NCBI GenBank assembly: GCA_022705325.1
Contig: JAKJER010000028.1
Coordinates: 17,511 to 81,510 of the forward strand
DNA length: 64,000 nt
From: Planctomycetota bacterium
Lineage (GTDB): Bacteria; Planctomycetota; Phycisphaerae; SM23-33
Direction of reading: 5' to 3'
The notes below the pieces were generated by a model, which saw only the letters and a program-made list of their open reading frames with translations, was not told where the DNA came from and did no database searches. Numbering within the stretch: position 1 is the stretch's first letter; each line of letters opens with the position of its first letter. This document shows, in pieces, positions 6,778 to 15,927 of the stretch. A program made the translations under genes and the position numbers.

Positions 6778-9201
6778 CTACCGTTGTCCCAGCCGCATGA
6801 GCATCTCCAGCACTTCCACTCGCACGCGGTCGGCCAGGCCGCGGTCCTTCGGCTCCCTCCAGTGGATGAGTTTGCTGGCGGTCATGCAGGCGGTCACCCG
6901 GTCGGCCGCGGACGCCAGCAGGGCCTTGGCCTCGCCCAGGGCCGGGTGACCCGGCTGGGCCTTCTGCACCTGCGAGACCCGATCGGCCAGCATGGCCAGG
7001 TACTCGTAGTCCTGCACGCCCTCGCGGACGGCCTCCATGTGCTTGCCGGGCGTCACCGTCTTGCTGTCCAGGAAGAGGGGCGTGTAGGCGCCGACAGTGC
7101 AGCCGTATTCATTCCACGAACTCGACCCGTTGGAGTCTCCAAACGCCCAGAAGCCCATCCCCTCCGCGCCGTACTTCCAGCAGGACCACGCTTGAAGGCG
7201 GTGGTACGCGTAGGGGTCCAGTAGCTTGCCCGGCCCGCTGCACGAGTACAGCCACAACCGCCGCCCCGCCTCCTTCTGCGCGGGGTAGAACTTGTCGAAC
7301 GCCTCGCGACGGTCCAGCCACATGGGCAGGTTCGGGCACAGCACGTGGGACACCTCGAACAGTTCCGGGGAGGCCTTCGCCGGATCGCTCCAGGTGGGGT
7401 CTTCCCAGATCCTCACCCCAGGCTGGGCGGACCGGATCGCGCGGGCGTACTCGATGATCACGCGGTCCATCTCGGCGTTGTGGGGCTCGTCCACCAGCAA
7501 CAGGTGCAGGCGCTCGGGCGCGATGTTCCACTTGCCAAGCTGGGCGACCCACCAGGTGATCCAGGCCGACACCGCCCGCTTGAAGGGCGGCGTACCCATC
7601 TTGTGCCCGCCGAACGACTCGCCCACGGCTGCAAACACGCAGTAGTTGCGGGCGCCGGGGAAATTGTCCTTGTTGAGCGCGCCCGGCCAGCGATCCAGCC
7701 AGGCGCGGAACTGCGAAGGGTCGGGCTGGGCGGTCATGTTGCCTTCGGCGTCATAGCGTCCGCGGTCGAGCACGGCCGACTGGGCCCATGGGCTGTCCAC
7801 GAAGTGCTCGCGGAGCGCGTCGAGAAACGCCCGGCGGTTGTCCGGGGTCACCTCGTAGCAGCGCTCGCGGTCGGTGTAGTCCCAGCCGCCCAGGTGGAGT
7901 CTCGGCCGATCGGGGCCCATCAGGCGGACCGGGTACACCTTGAGCGCCAGCGGGACGGCTTGGCCCGTCTCAGGGATGACGATGCTCCCGTTGTGCTCGC
8001 CGTGGGGCAGGTTCGGCCCGAGCGTGAGCCAGATCTGCTTGTGCAGTCCCGGCAGGCATTCCAGCTCAACGCCCGCGGAGGACTTGCCGCGGGCGATCGG
8101 CAGGGCGGCGCAGACCGGTACGCCCGACTGCGTGTCGGTGAAGAGACCCTCGTGGACGGTAATGCAGGAGGCGATTTCCGGCTTCAATCCCTCGACGCGG
8201 AGATGGACCTTCCGCGGCTGGTCGGCGGTATTGGTGATGTTGAACGCGCCCGACCGGAACTCGCCCATCATCATCTTGACGTCGATCCTGAGGGGCGTGT
8301 CCCCTGGCCGCTGGGTAGAGCTGAGCATGTCCCAGTGGCTGGGCGTCTGCCACAGGACCAGTCGGCCCTCGCCCGGGCTGCGCCAAAGGGCCGCCTGCAA
8401 GACCAGCAGTCGCCGGTGCAGGTCGCCAATGGGAAACACCGTCGTGAAGCTCTCGTCCGCCTTCGCCGAATGAGTCGGAATCTGGCCCTGGATCGCCTTC
8501 AGTTCCTCCTTGAGCTTGCTCGCTGCCGTTGCGTCGAGCCCGGCAGACTCGATCCCCTCCTCGACAGCGGCGGCATCCGTCCGCAGTCGTCGCCGAACGC
8601 AAGTATCGACGAGGAGCTGACGGTAGAAGCCCTTCACGTCATCGATGACCGGGCCCTGCGGGGTCCCGCTCAGCAGGTCGTCCGGTCCGCGGAGGACCTC
8701 GATCTCGTCCACGAAGCAGAAGGAGCGGCTGGGGGTGACGATCAGCTTCACGTGCCGTCCCCGCGTCGCCAGGGACTCCGCGCGAAAGCGATGCAAGGCG
8801 TACTTGCCGTCTGTCGCCGGCGCGGGGCTCAGCGTCGCCAGATCTGCGATCCATCGCCACCGCTTCGCGTCGTCGCTGACCAGGACGTGGATCGCGGACG
8901 GGAATTCCACGCCTGCCACCCCGGCGGCGGTATTGAACGACAGCCCCGCGATGGGCTGGACCTTTCCGAGATCGATGGTGATCGTGACCGGGCTCCTGCC
9001 CGACCAGCCCACCGTGCCCGGCTGGGTCCAGAAGTAGCCCTTCACGTACCGCCCATCGGTGAGTTGGGTGCGGTCGCCCGCGTCTGTGCAGTGGCGGTAG
9101 TTCGCCGCCGGATCGAGACGGTAGGGGCGGTTGAGGGCGAGATTGTCGGGACCGGCCGCCAGCGCCGACGCCATCAGCACCGAGAGAGCCATCGCGTGCA
9201 T
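6778..9201 (-). CDS. Secreted DUF4091 glycoside-hydrolase-like protein with N-terminal discoidin-type domain
   Basis: About 807 residues. The best start is the ATG at 9201, with AAGGAG 7-8 bases upstream; the ATG at 9207 is too close to that site. A signal peptide (AMALSVLMASALAAG) is followed by an F5/8 type C-like carbohydrate-binding region (about 20-165: LALNRPY..., TITIDLGKVQPIAGLSFNT). A long beta-rich middle leads to the DUF4091 region with HLLLVDEPHN and the C-terminal AEGMGFWAFGDSN block. DUF4091 proteins are related to GH123-like TIM barrels; the acidic pair in VDEPHN is a candidate catalytic site. It follows the Tat-exported isomerase on the same strand with a hairpin between them. 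Role inferred: polysaccharide processing outside the cytoplasm. Substrate unknown. Confidence 0.82.
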   Translation of the reverse strand: MHAMALSVLMASALAAGPDNLALNRPYRLDPAANYRHCTDAGDRTQLTDGRYVKGYFWTQPGTVGWSGRSPVTITIDLGKVQPIAGLSFNTAAGVAGVEFPSAIHVLVSDDAKRWRWIADLATLSPAPATDGKYALHRFRAESLATRGRHVKLIVTPSRSFCFVDEIEVLRGPDDLLSGTPQGPVIDDVKGFYRQLLVDTCVRRRLRTDAAAVEEGIESAGLDATAASKLKEELKAIQGQIPTHSAKADESFTTVFPIGDLHRRLLVLQAALWRSPGEGRLVLWQTPSHWDMLSSTQRPGDTPLRIDVKMMMGEFRSGAFNITNTADQPRKVHLRVEGLKPEIASCITVHEGLFTDTQSGVPVCAALPIARGKSSAGVELECLPGLHKQIWLTLGPNLPHGEHNGSIVIPETGQAVPLALKVYPVRLMGPDRPRLHLGGWDYTDRERCYEVTPDNRRAFLDALREHFVDSPWAQSAVLDRGRYDAEGNMTAQPDPSQFRAWLDRWPGALNKDNFPGARNYCVFAAVGESFGGHKMGTPPFKRAVSAWITWWVAQLGKWNIAPERLHLLLVDEPHNAEMDRVIIEYARAIRSAQPGVRIWEDPTWSDPAKASPELFEVSHVLCPNLPMWLDRREAFDKFYPAQKEAGRRLWLYSCSGPGKLLDPYAYHRLQAWSCWKYGAEGMGFWAFGDSNGSSSWNEYGCTVGAYTPLFLDSKTVTPGKHMEAVREGVQDYEYLAMLADRVSQVQKAQPGHPALGEAKALLASAADRVTACMTASKLIHWREPKDRGLADRVRVEVLEMLMRLGQR

Positions 9202-9255
9202 GGTCATTCTCCTTCGGTTGGCTTAACGCGTGGCGAGGGGCGCGATAGAAACCAG

Positions 9256-9289
9256 GAGAGCCACGGGAACGGCGAGTCCCGTGGCTCTC
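9256..9289 (-). terminator. Hairpin between the sugar isomerase and the DUF4091 gene
   Basis: Thirteen-bp perfect stem, GAGAGCCACGGGA (9256-9268) with TCCCGTGGCTCTC (9277-9289), and an 8-nt loop. It lies just after the minus-strand isomerase stop. The minus-strand side lacks a clean T-run (TGGTTTCTATC), so it may attenuate rather than stop transcription into the DUF4091 gene, or protect a 3' end. Confidence 0.5.
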
Positions 9290-9334
9290 ACGGCATGTCG
9301 AGAGCAGCTGACGTGCTTCAGGCGAAGCAGGCCG

Positions 9335-10195
9335 CTACTTGCCCATCTTCTTGAGGTTCTTGAGCGACTGTTCCACGCGCTGGAGGGGCGTGCGGGTCTT
9401 GTCGCCGGCCTCGTCCTCGACGATGTACCACTCGGTTCCGGCCGTGGACTCGCAGATGGAGAAGACGGTCTTCCAGTCGACCTCGCCGTCGCCGATGACC
9501 GCCTTGGTCTTGGAGTATTCCTTCAGGTGGACGGTCTTGGCGCGCCCGGGCCACTTTTTCAGGGCGGCGATGGGGTCGCCTCCGCCGTGCATGGCGTTGC
9601 CGAAGTCCACCTGCAAGGACACCTCCGGCTTGGTCGCGCCGGCGAAGATGTCCCAGCCCAGATCGCCCTCGAGCTTCTTCCACTCGACGGAGTGGTTGTG
9701 GTAGCCGACGATCATGCCCTGCTCGCCCGCCTTCTGGCTGGCGTCGTTGAAGATCTTGGCCACCTCCAGCCAACCGGCCTTGCTGCCGGTGTACTTGCCC
9801 GGCAGGCCTGGCACGATCAGGAACTTGTTGCCCAGGGTCTTGTTGAACTCGATAGTGCCCTTGAGCTGGTCGCCCAGGATGGTATTGAATCCGGTGTGGG
9901 TGCCGCAGCACTTGAGGGCGGCATCGTCCATCATCTTGCGGAGTTCCTCGGCCTTCTTGCCGTGGTAGCCGGCGAACTCGACGCCCTCGTATCCCATCTT
10001 TCCGACGGCCGCGATGACGGCGCCCACGTCCTTGGCGCAGTCCTGGCGGACGGAATAGAGCTGCAGGCCGATGGGAATGCGCTTGGCGGTGTCGGCGGCC
10101 TGAAGCGGACGGGCGCGCCCGCCCAGGGCGATGGCGGCGGAGGCCAGGGCGGCGGCGGAGATCAGTTCACGACGGGTCATGCGGTCGGGCGTCAT
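9335..10195 (-). CDS. Tat-exported sugar phosphate isomerase/epimerase-like TIM barrel
   Basis: A 286-residue protein of the xylose isomerase-like TIM-barrel superfamily (AP endonuclease family 2 fold). The ATG at 10195 has AAGGAG seven bases upstream. The N-terminus MTRRELISAAALASAAIALGG is a twin-arginine signal, followed by IGLQLYSVRQD, YEGVEFAGYHG and, later, VGYHNHSVEWK, SLQVDFGNAMHG and VHLKEYSK, which carry the usual metal-binding Glu, His and Asp residues. The substrate cannot be read from sequence; phosphate sugars are unlikely outside the cytoplasm, so a 3-keto-sugar or inosose-type reaction is more plausible. It shares the strand with DUF4091 and has a structured leader (10261-10394). 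Confidence 0.85.
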   Translation of the reverse strand: MTPDRMTRRELISAAALASAAIALGGRARPLQAADTAKRIPIGLQLYSVRQDCAKDVGAVIAAVGKMGYEGVEFAGYHGKKAEELRKMMDDAALKCCGTHTGFNTILGDQLKGTIEFNKTLGNKFLIVPGLPGKYTGSKAGWLEVAKIFNDASQKAGEQGMIVGYHNHSVEWKKLEGDLGWDIFAGATKPEVSLQVDFGNAMHGGGDPIAALKKWPGRAKTVHLKEYSKTKAVIGDGEVDWKTVFSICESTAGTEWYIVEDEAGDKTRTPLQRVEQSLKNLKKMGK

Positions 10196-10690
10196 CGAAG
10201 GACTCCTTCAGAAGTAGATAGTGCCTCTGCCCCGCAGGCTCACGCGCCGCGAAGCGGGCCTCATGATACCTGCGCCGCCTGTCGGCGGTAAAGGGGGAAC
10301 CGGCCCCAATAAAGCGGGCGGCGCCCAGGTGGAGGGAGACCTGAGCCACCGCCCTGTTAGCCGCAACCCGTGATGCAGGCGGAGGGAGACCTGCAACGTC
10401 AGGGATGCAGCGGACAAAACCATGGATAAAACAAGAACCCCAGGAAGGAGTCGATACTGCCTGAGGCTCAGCACTCGTGTGTGCCCAACCAAAGCAGCAA
10501 GTTCGACGAGTGACGTATAGATTTATCCCCTTGACCGGCATGCTTGTCCAGCAAAAAGAAAGGAATCTTCCGGGGGGAGCGCCGATTTTTTTCCGGCTGC
10601 ATCCCGCGCGGGCCATGCACCCGCGACAATTCCTCTTACCGGCAGGCGCAGCTTGTGGTAGCATGAGCGCACTTGCCGCCGGACTCACGC
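10196..10690. other. 495-bp divergent spacer with a multi-hairpin leader
   Basis: The spacer lies between the minus-strand isomerase and the plus-strand PAS kinase. From 10272 to 10394 it is densely palindromic: GCGCCGCC (10272-10279) with GGCGGCGC (10317-10324) enclose CCGCC/GGCGG (10275-10279 with 10284-10288) and a GGGG/CCCC hairpin; two further hairpins follow at 10326-10343 and 10375-10394. From 10395 to 10690 no confident promoter or gene was seen; the sequence becomes less GC-rich around 10500-10600. Confidence 0.5.
10326..10394 (-). repeat. Two 18-bp direct repeats forming hairpins with C-rich loops
   Basis: CAGGTGGAGGGAGACCTG (10326-10343) and CAGGCGGAGGGAGACCTG (10376-10393) differ by one base and are spaced exactly 50 bp apart. 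Each is a hairpin. Read on the minus strand, upstream of the isomerase gene, the loops are CTCCCTCC and TCTCCCTCCG, complementary to purine-rich ribosome-binding sites. This could be a folded 5' leader or a small RNA. It does not match the cobalamin riboswitch or another class I know. Confidence 0.5.
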
Positions 10691-12952
10691 ATGAATCCAG
10701 ATCGCACCAATGCCGATCCTGACGACAACGAGGCCCTCCGCAGGCGGGTTGCCGAACTGGAAGGCCACGTGCGAGAACTCCAAAACAGGTTCGACCGCCA
10801 GGACCCCTTCTCCCTGCCCTGGCTGTGCGGCAACAGTCTCAGCACTCACCTCCTCATCGGCCTGGACGGGCATATCATCGATGCCAGCCCCACCTTTCTC
10901 CGCCTGATCGGCCGAAACCGCCAGGAGGTCATCGGCCGGCCGGCCCTGTCTCTCGTGCTGCCCTACGACCGGGATACAGCCCAGAAACTGCTGAACCAGT
11001 CGCTGGCCGACCAGGCCACGCCGGAGGCGGAAATCGACCTGCAGGGCAAGGACGGGGTGCGGACGGTCCTGCTGGCGCCGGGTCACGTGCCGTACTACGT
11101 GGACGGGGACCTCAAGGCCATTCTCGTCACCGGCACGGACATCACCGATCGCAAACGGGCCGAAGAGGCTCTCCGCCAGAGCGAGGAATACTACCGCGTC
11201 ATCCTGGAGAGCGTCCGCGACGCCGTCGTAGTCATCGACTCCGAGGGGCGATACCTCTTCGCCAACTCCGGCGCCGCCGCCTCGGTCGGACGCGACGTAA
11301 GCCAGGTGGTCGGCAAGACAGTGCGCGACGTCTTGCCCGGCGACTTCGCGCAGAACAAGCTGCAGCAAGTGCGGGCGGTGATCCGTTCGGGAAAGCCTGC
11401 CACCGACCTGTCCAAGCTCGTCCTGGACGGGCGCCAGGTCTGGTATCACCAGCACCTCCAGCCGCTCAGAAACGCCGAGGGCCAGGTCCACGCCGCCCTG
11501 CTGGTCTCGCGGGACGTGACCGAACAGAAGCACGTCCAGGAACAGCTCTCCGGCATCCTGTCCTCGCTCTACGAGACCTTCGTGGCGGTCTACAACGACC
11601 GGGGCGAGTGCCTCTCGCTCTGGATCCCGCAGGAACTGCTGGAGCGATACGGCATGCAGGACCAGCCCGTTGCGGGCTGGAACATCCGCAACTTCTGTCC
11701 CCACGACGAAGCCGAGGTCCGCCTCCAGCGCATCCTCCAGGTCATGCGGACCGGACAGTCCATCCGGACGGAGAACGTCTGTACCCTGCCCGGCGGGCAG
11801 TTCGTCCTCGAGGTGACGCTCTCGCCCATGCGCGACCCGGAGGGGCGCATCTCCTCGGTGGTCGCTTTCGTGCGGGACGTCACCGAGCAGAAACGCTCGG
11901 AGGACGCCCTCCGCGAGAGCGAAGAGCGCTTCCGCAGCTTCGCCCAGTCCGCCCGCGACGCCATCATCTCCATCGACGCCAGGCACAGGATCGTCTACTG
12001 GAACCAGGCCGCCGAGCAGATATTCGGCTACACCGCCAAGGAGATCCTGGGCCGCTCGCTCACCAAGATCATGCCTCGGCGCCTGCGCGCCTTTCACCGC
12101 CAGCGGGTCGCCCAGCGGGTCAGCCAGGGCGGCGCCCTGGCGATCAGCCGGCCCGTCGAGACCATCGGCCTGCGAAAAGACAACACCGAGTTCCCCGTCG
12201 AACTGTCGGTCTCCCAGTGGACCACCACGCAGGGCGTGTTCTTCACCGGCATCGCCCGCGACATCACCGAGCGCCGGCGCCACGAGCAAGTCCTGCGCGA
12301 GATCCAGCAGAAGCTGCTTCACACCCGCGAGGAGGAGCGCCGCCGCCTGGCCGCCGAACTCCACGACTGCCTGGGCCAGGGGCTGGTCGCCCTGCACCTG
12401 TCGCTCCAGGCCTCGCTGTCGGACACGGGGCCGGCCCTGTCCCCCGCCCTCGAGCGGGCGGTCCAAACCTGCGGCGACCTCATCCGTGAGGTCCGCTGCA
12501 TCAGCCACGGGCTCTACCCGCCCACGCTCGAGTCGCTGGGGTTGACCTCGGCCCTGCGCAACCTCGTCGCCTACTGCCGCAGCGCCAAGGTCCAGGCCGA
12601 CCTGGAATGCGACGGGATCAGCGAGAACACCCGGTTCGACCATCTGGTGGAGATCGCTTTCTTCCGCATCGCCCAGGAGGCGGTGCAGAATGCCCTGCGC
12701 CACGGACAGGCCGGGCGAATCCGACTCCACCTGACGCTCAAGGGCCCCGAACTGGCCCTGCTGGTGGAGGACGACGGCACAGGCTTCAACCCGCGAAAGG
12801 TCAAGCCCGGCCTGGGCCTGCTGACCATGCATGACCGGGCCAGGACCATCGGCGGACGGCTGGAGATCATCTCCCGCCGCGGGCGGACGCGAATCCGCCT
12901 GCGGGCCCGTACCACGCCCGTGCCGGACCAACTCCAGGCCGCGAAGAAGTAG
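10691..12952 (+). CDS. Soluble four-PAS sensor histidine kinase, NarL-type (HisKA_3)
   Basis: A 753-residue cytoplasmic kinase. The start is the ATG at 10691; an in-frame TTG at 10673 is less likely. A short N-terminal coiled coil (about 12-38) precedes four PAS/PAC modules at roughly 45-160, 165-285, 288-410 and 415-540, each closed by the PAC signature (TDITDRKRAEEAL, VTEQKHVQEQL, VTEQKRSEDAL, ITERRRHEQVL). The HisKA_3 phosphoacceptor is His558 in AAELHDCLGQGL. The HATPase G1 box EDDGTGF lies near 693 and GLGLLTMHDR near 712. Such kinases pair with NarL/FixJ-type regulators; none is adjacent. No membrane segment or haem-ligand motif is evident, so the ligand is unknown. Confidence 0.9.
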   Translation: MNPDRTNADPDDNEALRRRVAELEGHVRELQNRFDRQDPFSLPWLCGNSLSTHLLIGLDGHIIDASPTFLRLIGRNRQEVIGRPALSLVLPYDRDTAQKLLNQSLADQATPEAEIDLQGKDGVRTVLLAPGHVPYYVDGDLKAILVTGTDITDRKRAEEALRQSEEYYRVILESVRDAVVVIDSEGRYLFANSGAAASVGRDVSQVVGKTVRDVLPGDFAQNKLQQVRAVIRSGKPATDLSKLVLDGRQVWYHQHLQPLRNAEGQVHAALLVSRDVTEQKHVQEQLSGILSSLYETFVAVYNDRGECLSLWIPQELLERYGMQDQPVAGWNIRNFCPHDEAEVRLQRILQVMRTGQSIRTENVCTLPGGQFVLEVTLSPMRDPEGRISSVVAFVRDVTEQKRSEDALRESEERFRSFAQSARDAIISIDARHRIVYWNQAAEQIFGYTAKEILGRSLTKIMPRRLRAFHRQRVAQRVSQGGALAISRPVETIGLRKDNTEFPVELSVSQWTTTQGVFFTGIARDITERRRHEQVLREIQQKLLHTREEERRRLAAELHDCLGQGLVALHLSLQASLSDTGPALSPALERAVQTCGDLIREVRCISHGLYPPTLESLGLTSALRNLVAYCRSAKVQADLECDGISENTRFDHLVEIAFFRIAQEAVQNALRHGQAGRIRLHLTLKGPELALLVEDDGTGFNPRKVKPGLGLLTMHDRARTIGGRLEIISRRGRTRIRLRARTTPVPDQLQAAKK

Positions 12953-13037
12953 AAGCCCCGTCGGCGAATCAGGGGCTTGACTATCGACCCGCACTCCTCC
13001 CTAATCACGGCCTTGCGGCCGGCAGCGAAGGAAGACG

Positions 13038-13715
13038 ATGGACGCCTTGATATTCGATTTTGACGGGGTGGTCGTGGACAGCGAGCCCGTCCACTGCGCC
13101 ACTTTCCAGCAGGTGCTGCGCACGCGAGGCGTGGAGATGAGCCGCGACGACTACTACTCGCGCTACCTCGGCTTCGACGATCACGACTGCTTCCTGCACG
13201 CCGGCGCCGACGCGGGCAGGCGCTTCAGCGAGGACGAGATCGCCCGCATGACCGCCGAGAAGACCGTCCTGGTACAGCGGGCGTTCGGCGAGTCGATCCA
13301 GCCGCTGAGGGGCGCGGTCGAACTGATCGCCTCCGCGGCCGGGCGGGGCGTCCCTGTCGGCGTCTGCTCGGGGGCCCTGAAAGGGGAGATCGAGCTGGCC
13401 TCGCGGACCGTGGGGGCCCTGGACCACTTCACGACGATCGTGTCGGCCGAGGAGGTCCCCGCTGGCAAGCCCGACCCGTCGGGCTACCGCATGACCCTCG
13501 AGCGCCTGGCCCGCCTGACCGGCCGGCCCCTGCGGGCGGACCGCAGCGTCGTCGTCGAGGACGCCCCCGCGGGCATCCAGGCCGCCAAAGGCGCGGGCAT
13601 GAAAGTCCTGGCCGTCGCCAATTCCTACAGCCGCGACGAACTCGCCCAGGCCGACCGCATCGTAGATTCGCTGGCCGAGGTCACCGTGGACGACCTCGAG
13701 CGGCTGGTGAGCTGA
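13038..13715 (+). CDS. HAD-superfamily phosphatase / beta-phosphoglucomutase-like
   Basis: A 225-residue HAD subfamily IA hydrolase. DFDGVVVDSEP (7-17) gives nucleophile Asp7 and acid/base Asp9; the helical cap follows (about 18-85); motif II lies in VCSGALKGEI; motif III Lys is in VPAGKPDPSGY; and motif IV is VVVEDAPAGIQAAKGAGM. The architecture fits beta-phosphoglucomutase, 2-deoxyglucose-6-phosphatase and related small-sugar phosphatases, and length is normal. AAGGAAG sits before the ATG. Substrate unresolved. It follows the PAS kinase by 85 bp on the same strand; no functional tie is evident. Confidence 0.9.
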   Translation: MDALIFDFDGVVVDSEPVHCATFQQVLRTRGVEMSRDDYYSRYLGFDDHDCFLHAGADAGRRFSEDEIARMTAEKTVLVQRAFGESIQPLRGAVELIASAAGRGVPVGVCSGALKGEIELASRTVGALDHFTTIVSAEEVPAGKPDPSGYRMTLERLARLTGRPLRADRSVVVEDAPAGIQAAKGAGMKVLAVANSYSRDELAQADRIVDSLAEVTVDDLERLVS

Positions 13716-13894
13716 CGGATACTGGCGGCCGCCTCGCTTGTCGGGACAGGTTCCGCTTGCTACTGCTCGGAATAGAACTCGACCGCCGCCCTTGTCCCGG
13801 CGGAGGCGTGATCGCTCGCCCTTCATACGTGGCACGAGTTGCTCACTCTCCCCTTGGGTGGCCACCGGCCGGATTCAAAGGACCGATCCACCCT

Positions 13895-14911
13895 TCAACC
13901 AGCGGCGTCCTGGCAGCCCCGCATCATGGCCCGCAGATTCTCCAGCGGCGTCATCCGCGGCACGCCGCAGCCGGGCGATACGACCAAGCCGGTTCCCCGG
14001 CCAAACGAGCGGATCATCTCCGCCGTGGCGAGCCGCACCTCATCGGGGGTCTGTCGCAGCAGAAACGTCGTATCCAGATTGCCCTTGAGCGCGATCTTCT
14101 CGCCGAGCAACGCAGAGGCCTTGGCCAGGCCGACCAGCGCATCCACCTCGAACCCCTGGATGTCCAACTCGCGGACGAACGGCAGGATGTGCGTCGTCCG
14201 CCCGCAGATGTGCAGCCAGAGGTCGCAGTCCCGCCCCGACAACGCCGAGAACGATGTCTTCTGATACGGCAGGACGAACGTCCGGTAGTGCTCGGGGTTG
14301 ACCAGGCTGGCCGTGGCATCGCCGTACTGAATGCCGTGCACGCCCGTGTCGATCATGGCCTGGCCGTAAGCCACGACAACCTCCGTACAGAACGCCAGCA
14401 ATTCGTGGATCTCCCGGGGGTCTTCGGTGAACAGGTCCATCAGGAAGTTCTGTGTCCCTCGCAGGATGGCGGCCAGGCTGAAGGGCCCGCAGTCGATGTT
14501 GGCCTGGAGGTAGTATCGATCGGCCGCGTGCCGGACCACCTCCCTCGCCGCGGCAAGGACCGTCCGCATCCCGGGCGCCGACGTCGGGTCCGGCACGGTC
14601 AGCCTGCGGAACTCGCGCACATGGCTTAGCAGGGGCGCATTGCCGTTGGGCTCGTCATCCTCCGGGAAAGTCATCCTCCCGCCCAGGGCCTCGTGCTGCA
14701 CCCAGTTGTCGCGCGAGACGTAGATCCCATCCGCCCCAATCAGGTCGCGCGCCCGGAGAAGCGTGTCGGCCAACACCCTTGCGTCCTGCGAGTACGCCCC
14801 CTGCTTGACGCCCATGAGTTCACAGGCCGGCGCGATCAAGATGGGGAAGCACGGCAGGCGGTCAACCGGCCGGCCTCGGATAGCCGCTCGCGTTCTCTCC
14901 AGCGCGTTCAT
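13895..14911 (-). CDS. Uroporphyrinogen decarboxylase-like / MtbA-type methyltransferase
   Basis: A 338-residue UroD-superfamily protein. It starts MNALERTRAAIRGRPVDRLP, typical of the MtaA/MtbA and UroD-like branch. Zinc ligands of the methyltransferase branch are seen as His234-x-Cys236 in LHICG and Cys315 in SPGCGVPRMTP. True haem-pathway UroD lacks this HxC...C set, so a corrinoid-linked methyl transfer or O-demethylation role is more likely than haem synthesis. No corrinoid protein or reactivase gene lies beside it. The spacer 13716-13894 to the HAD gene holds nothing I recognise. Confidence 0.85.
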   Translation of the reverse strand: MNALERTRAAIRGRPVDRLPCFPILIAPACELMGVKQGAYSQDARVLADTLLRARDLIGADGIYVSRDNWVQHEALGGRMTFPEDDEPNGNAPLLSHVREFRRLTVPDPTSAPGMRTVLAAAREVVRHAADRYYLQANIDCGPFSLAAILRGTQNFLMDLFTEDPREIHELLAFCTEVVVAYGQAMIDTGVHGIQYGDATASLVNPEHYRTFVLPYQKTSFSALSGRDCDLWLHICGRTTHILPFVRELDIQGFEVDALVGLAKASALLGEKIALKGNLDTTFLLRQTPDEVRLATAEMIRSFGRGTGLVVSPGCGVPRMTPLENLRAMMRGCQDAAG

Positions 14912-15288
14912 CTGGACGGATGGGGCTGCGAAGGTTCGCGGGGCGCCTGAAGGCCGGGAACATCACCGATCCGGTTGGACTACTTTCCAGGTCAGCCCGA
15001 ATATCTTTCGCAGTTGGTCCTTATCATACCGGCGGAGGTGACCATCCTTCAAGGCGAACCCGTCGCGGTTGTCGTGCCACAGCGATCATGTCACGTCTTA
15101 ACGCCACAGCGACTCTGAAGCAGGCCTGGGCGGAATTCGTCAAGCACTTCCCGCCGCTCAAGATGGGACCAGGCCGCGACGGAGGCGGAGCGGTTCGGCA
15201 TCATCGCCGACCTCTTCCCCGGCATCTCACGCCGGGCGACCGGGGCGCCATGCCGGCCAAGGGGCCCGGCAAGATCATTGCGTTCTGA
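14912..15288. other. 377-bp region without a supported gene
   Basis: The plus strand has a short segment beginning MSRLNATATLKQAWAEFVKHF near 15088 that looks protein-like, but the frame degenerates into Arg/Gly-rich sequence at about 15170, and a +1 shift continues as ATEAERFGIIADLFPGI. This could be the remains of a frameshifted gene; I do not recognise the family. No RNA gene or repeat was seen. Confidence 0.3.
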
Positions 15289-15825
15289 TCAGAGTCCGAA
15301 TCCCTTGGTGTAGCCCCTGGACCATCTTCGCCTTCGGCAACTTGGACAATGCGTCAGGCGCACAATGAGCCACTCGATGAACTGGAACGTGTACGCGAAG
15401 AACAAGATCAAAGCGATGGTGAGGATGAGGAGGAAGGGGGCGGCCAGAGCGGTTGCCCACCACGGGTAATGCCTCCAAATGCGCACACCTATCACGAGCG
15501 AGATTCCGCCGCCAAAGCCCAAGTACATGGAAGCGAGCACACCGCAACTCACTGTGGGCAGACAACCCCGGGCAACCACGGTCTGACATGATCTGCACCT
15601 GCAATACACACGGTCTTCGAAAGTACGGCAGTCATTATCGAAAGAGCAGAAGCGGTTGGCAACAACCTCATTCTGTCCGGCCGGGCCGAGGAATGGAGCC
15701 CCGGCCCGCGCACAGGAACAGGCCCCGGCAAGCAACACAGGCCGGCAAGGTGAGTCTTGGGAATGCCAAGGCCTGCAGCCAGGGCAAGAATACCCCCAAC
15801 AGGTCCTTGCCGTCGCCCGCGGCAA
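15289..15825 (-). CDS. Cys-rich two-segment membrane protein of unknown function
   Basis: Up to 178 residues. The C-terminal two thirds look real: an N-terminal metal-ribbon-like stretch with VYCRCRSC, two hydrophobic segments (MYLGFGGGISLVIGV and WATALAAPFLLILTIALILF), then a second ribbon CPSCRRRRWSRGY at the end. Paired CxxC motifs on either side of a membrane hairpin suggest a zinc-ribbon membrane protein. The first 50 residues (rich in Cys, Pro and Ala) look less protein-like, so the true start may be further in or a frameshift may exist upstream. It lies in a lower-GC patch behind the 142-residue gene at 15928. Function unknown. Confidence 0.55.
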   Translation of the reverse strand: MPRATARTCWGYSCPGCRPWHSQDSPCRPVLLAGACSCARAGAPFLGPAGQNEVVANRFCSFDNDCRTFEDRVYCRCRSCQTVVARGCLPTVSCGVLASMYLGFGGGISLVIGVRIWRHYPWWATALAAPFLLILTIALILFFAYTFQFIEWLIVRLTHCPSCRRRRWSRGYTKGFGL

Positions 15826-15927
15826 CGCATGCAGTGGACCTCAGCGAATAGAAGCTGCAGCCGCGAACATTCATGGTCGCCCCGAATCCAGTCGCCTGTC
15901 GAACCCCCAAGGCAGGGCATCAGTTGC

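Noticed and set aside
10326..10394. Cobalamin riboswitch (GGGAGACCTGC resembles the GGAGACC-GCC box)
   Set aside because: The rest of the B12 box architecture is absent, the motif occurs twice as a simple direct repeat, and the flanking gene is not corrinoid-related.
13895..14911. Haem-pathway uroporphyrinogen decarboxylase (hemE)
   Set aside because: The HxC...C zinc ligand set and the divergent N-terminus fit the methyltransferase branch; no haem genes adjoin.
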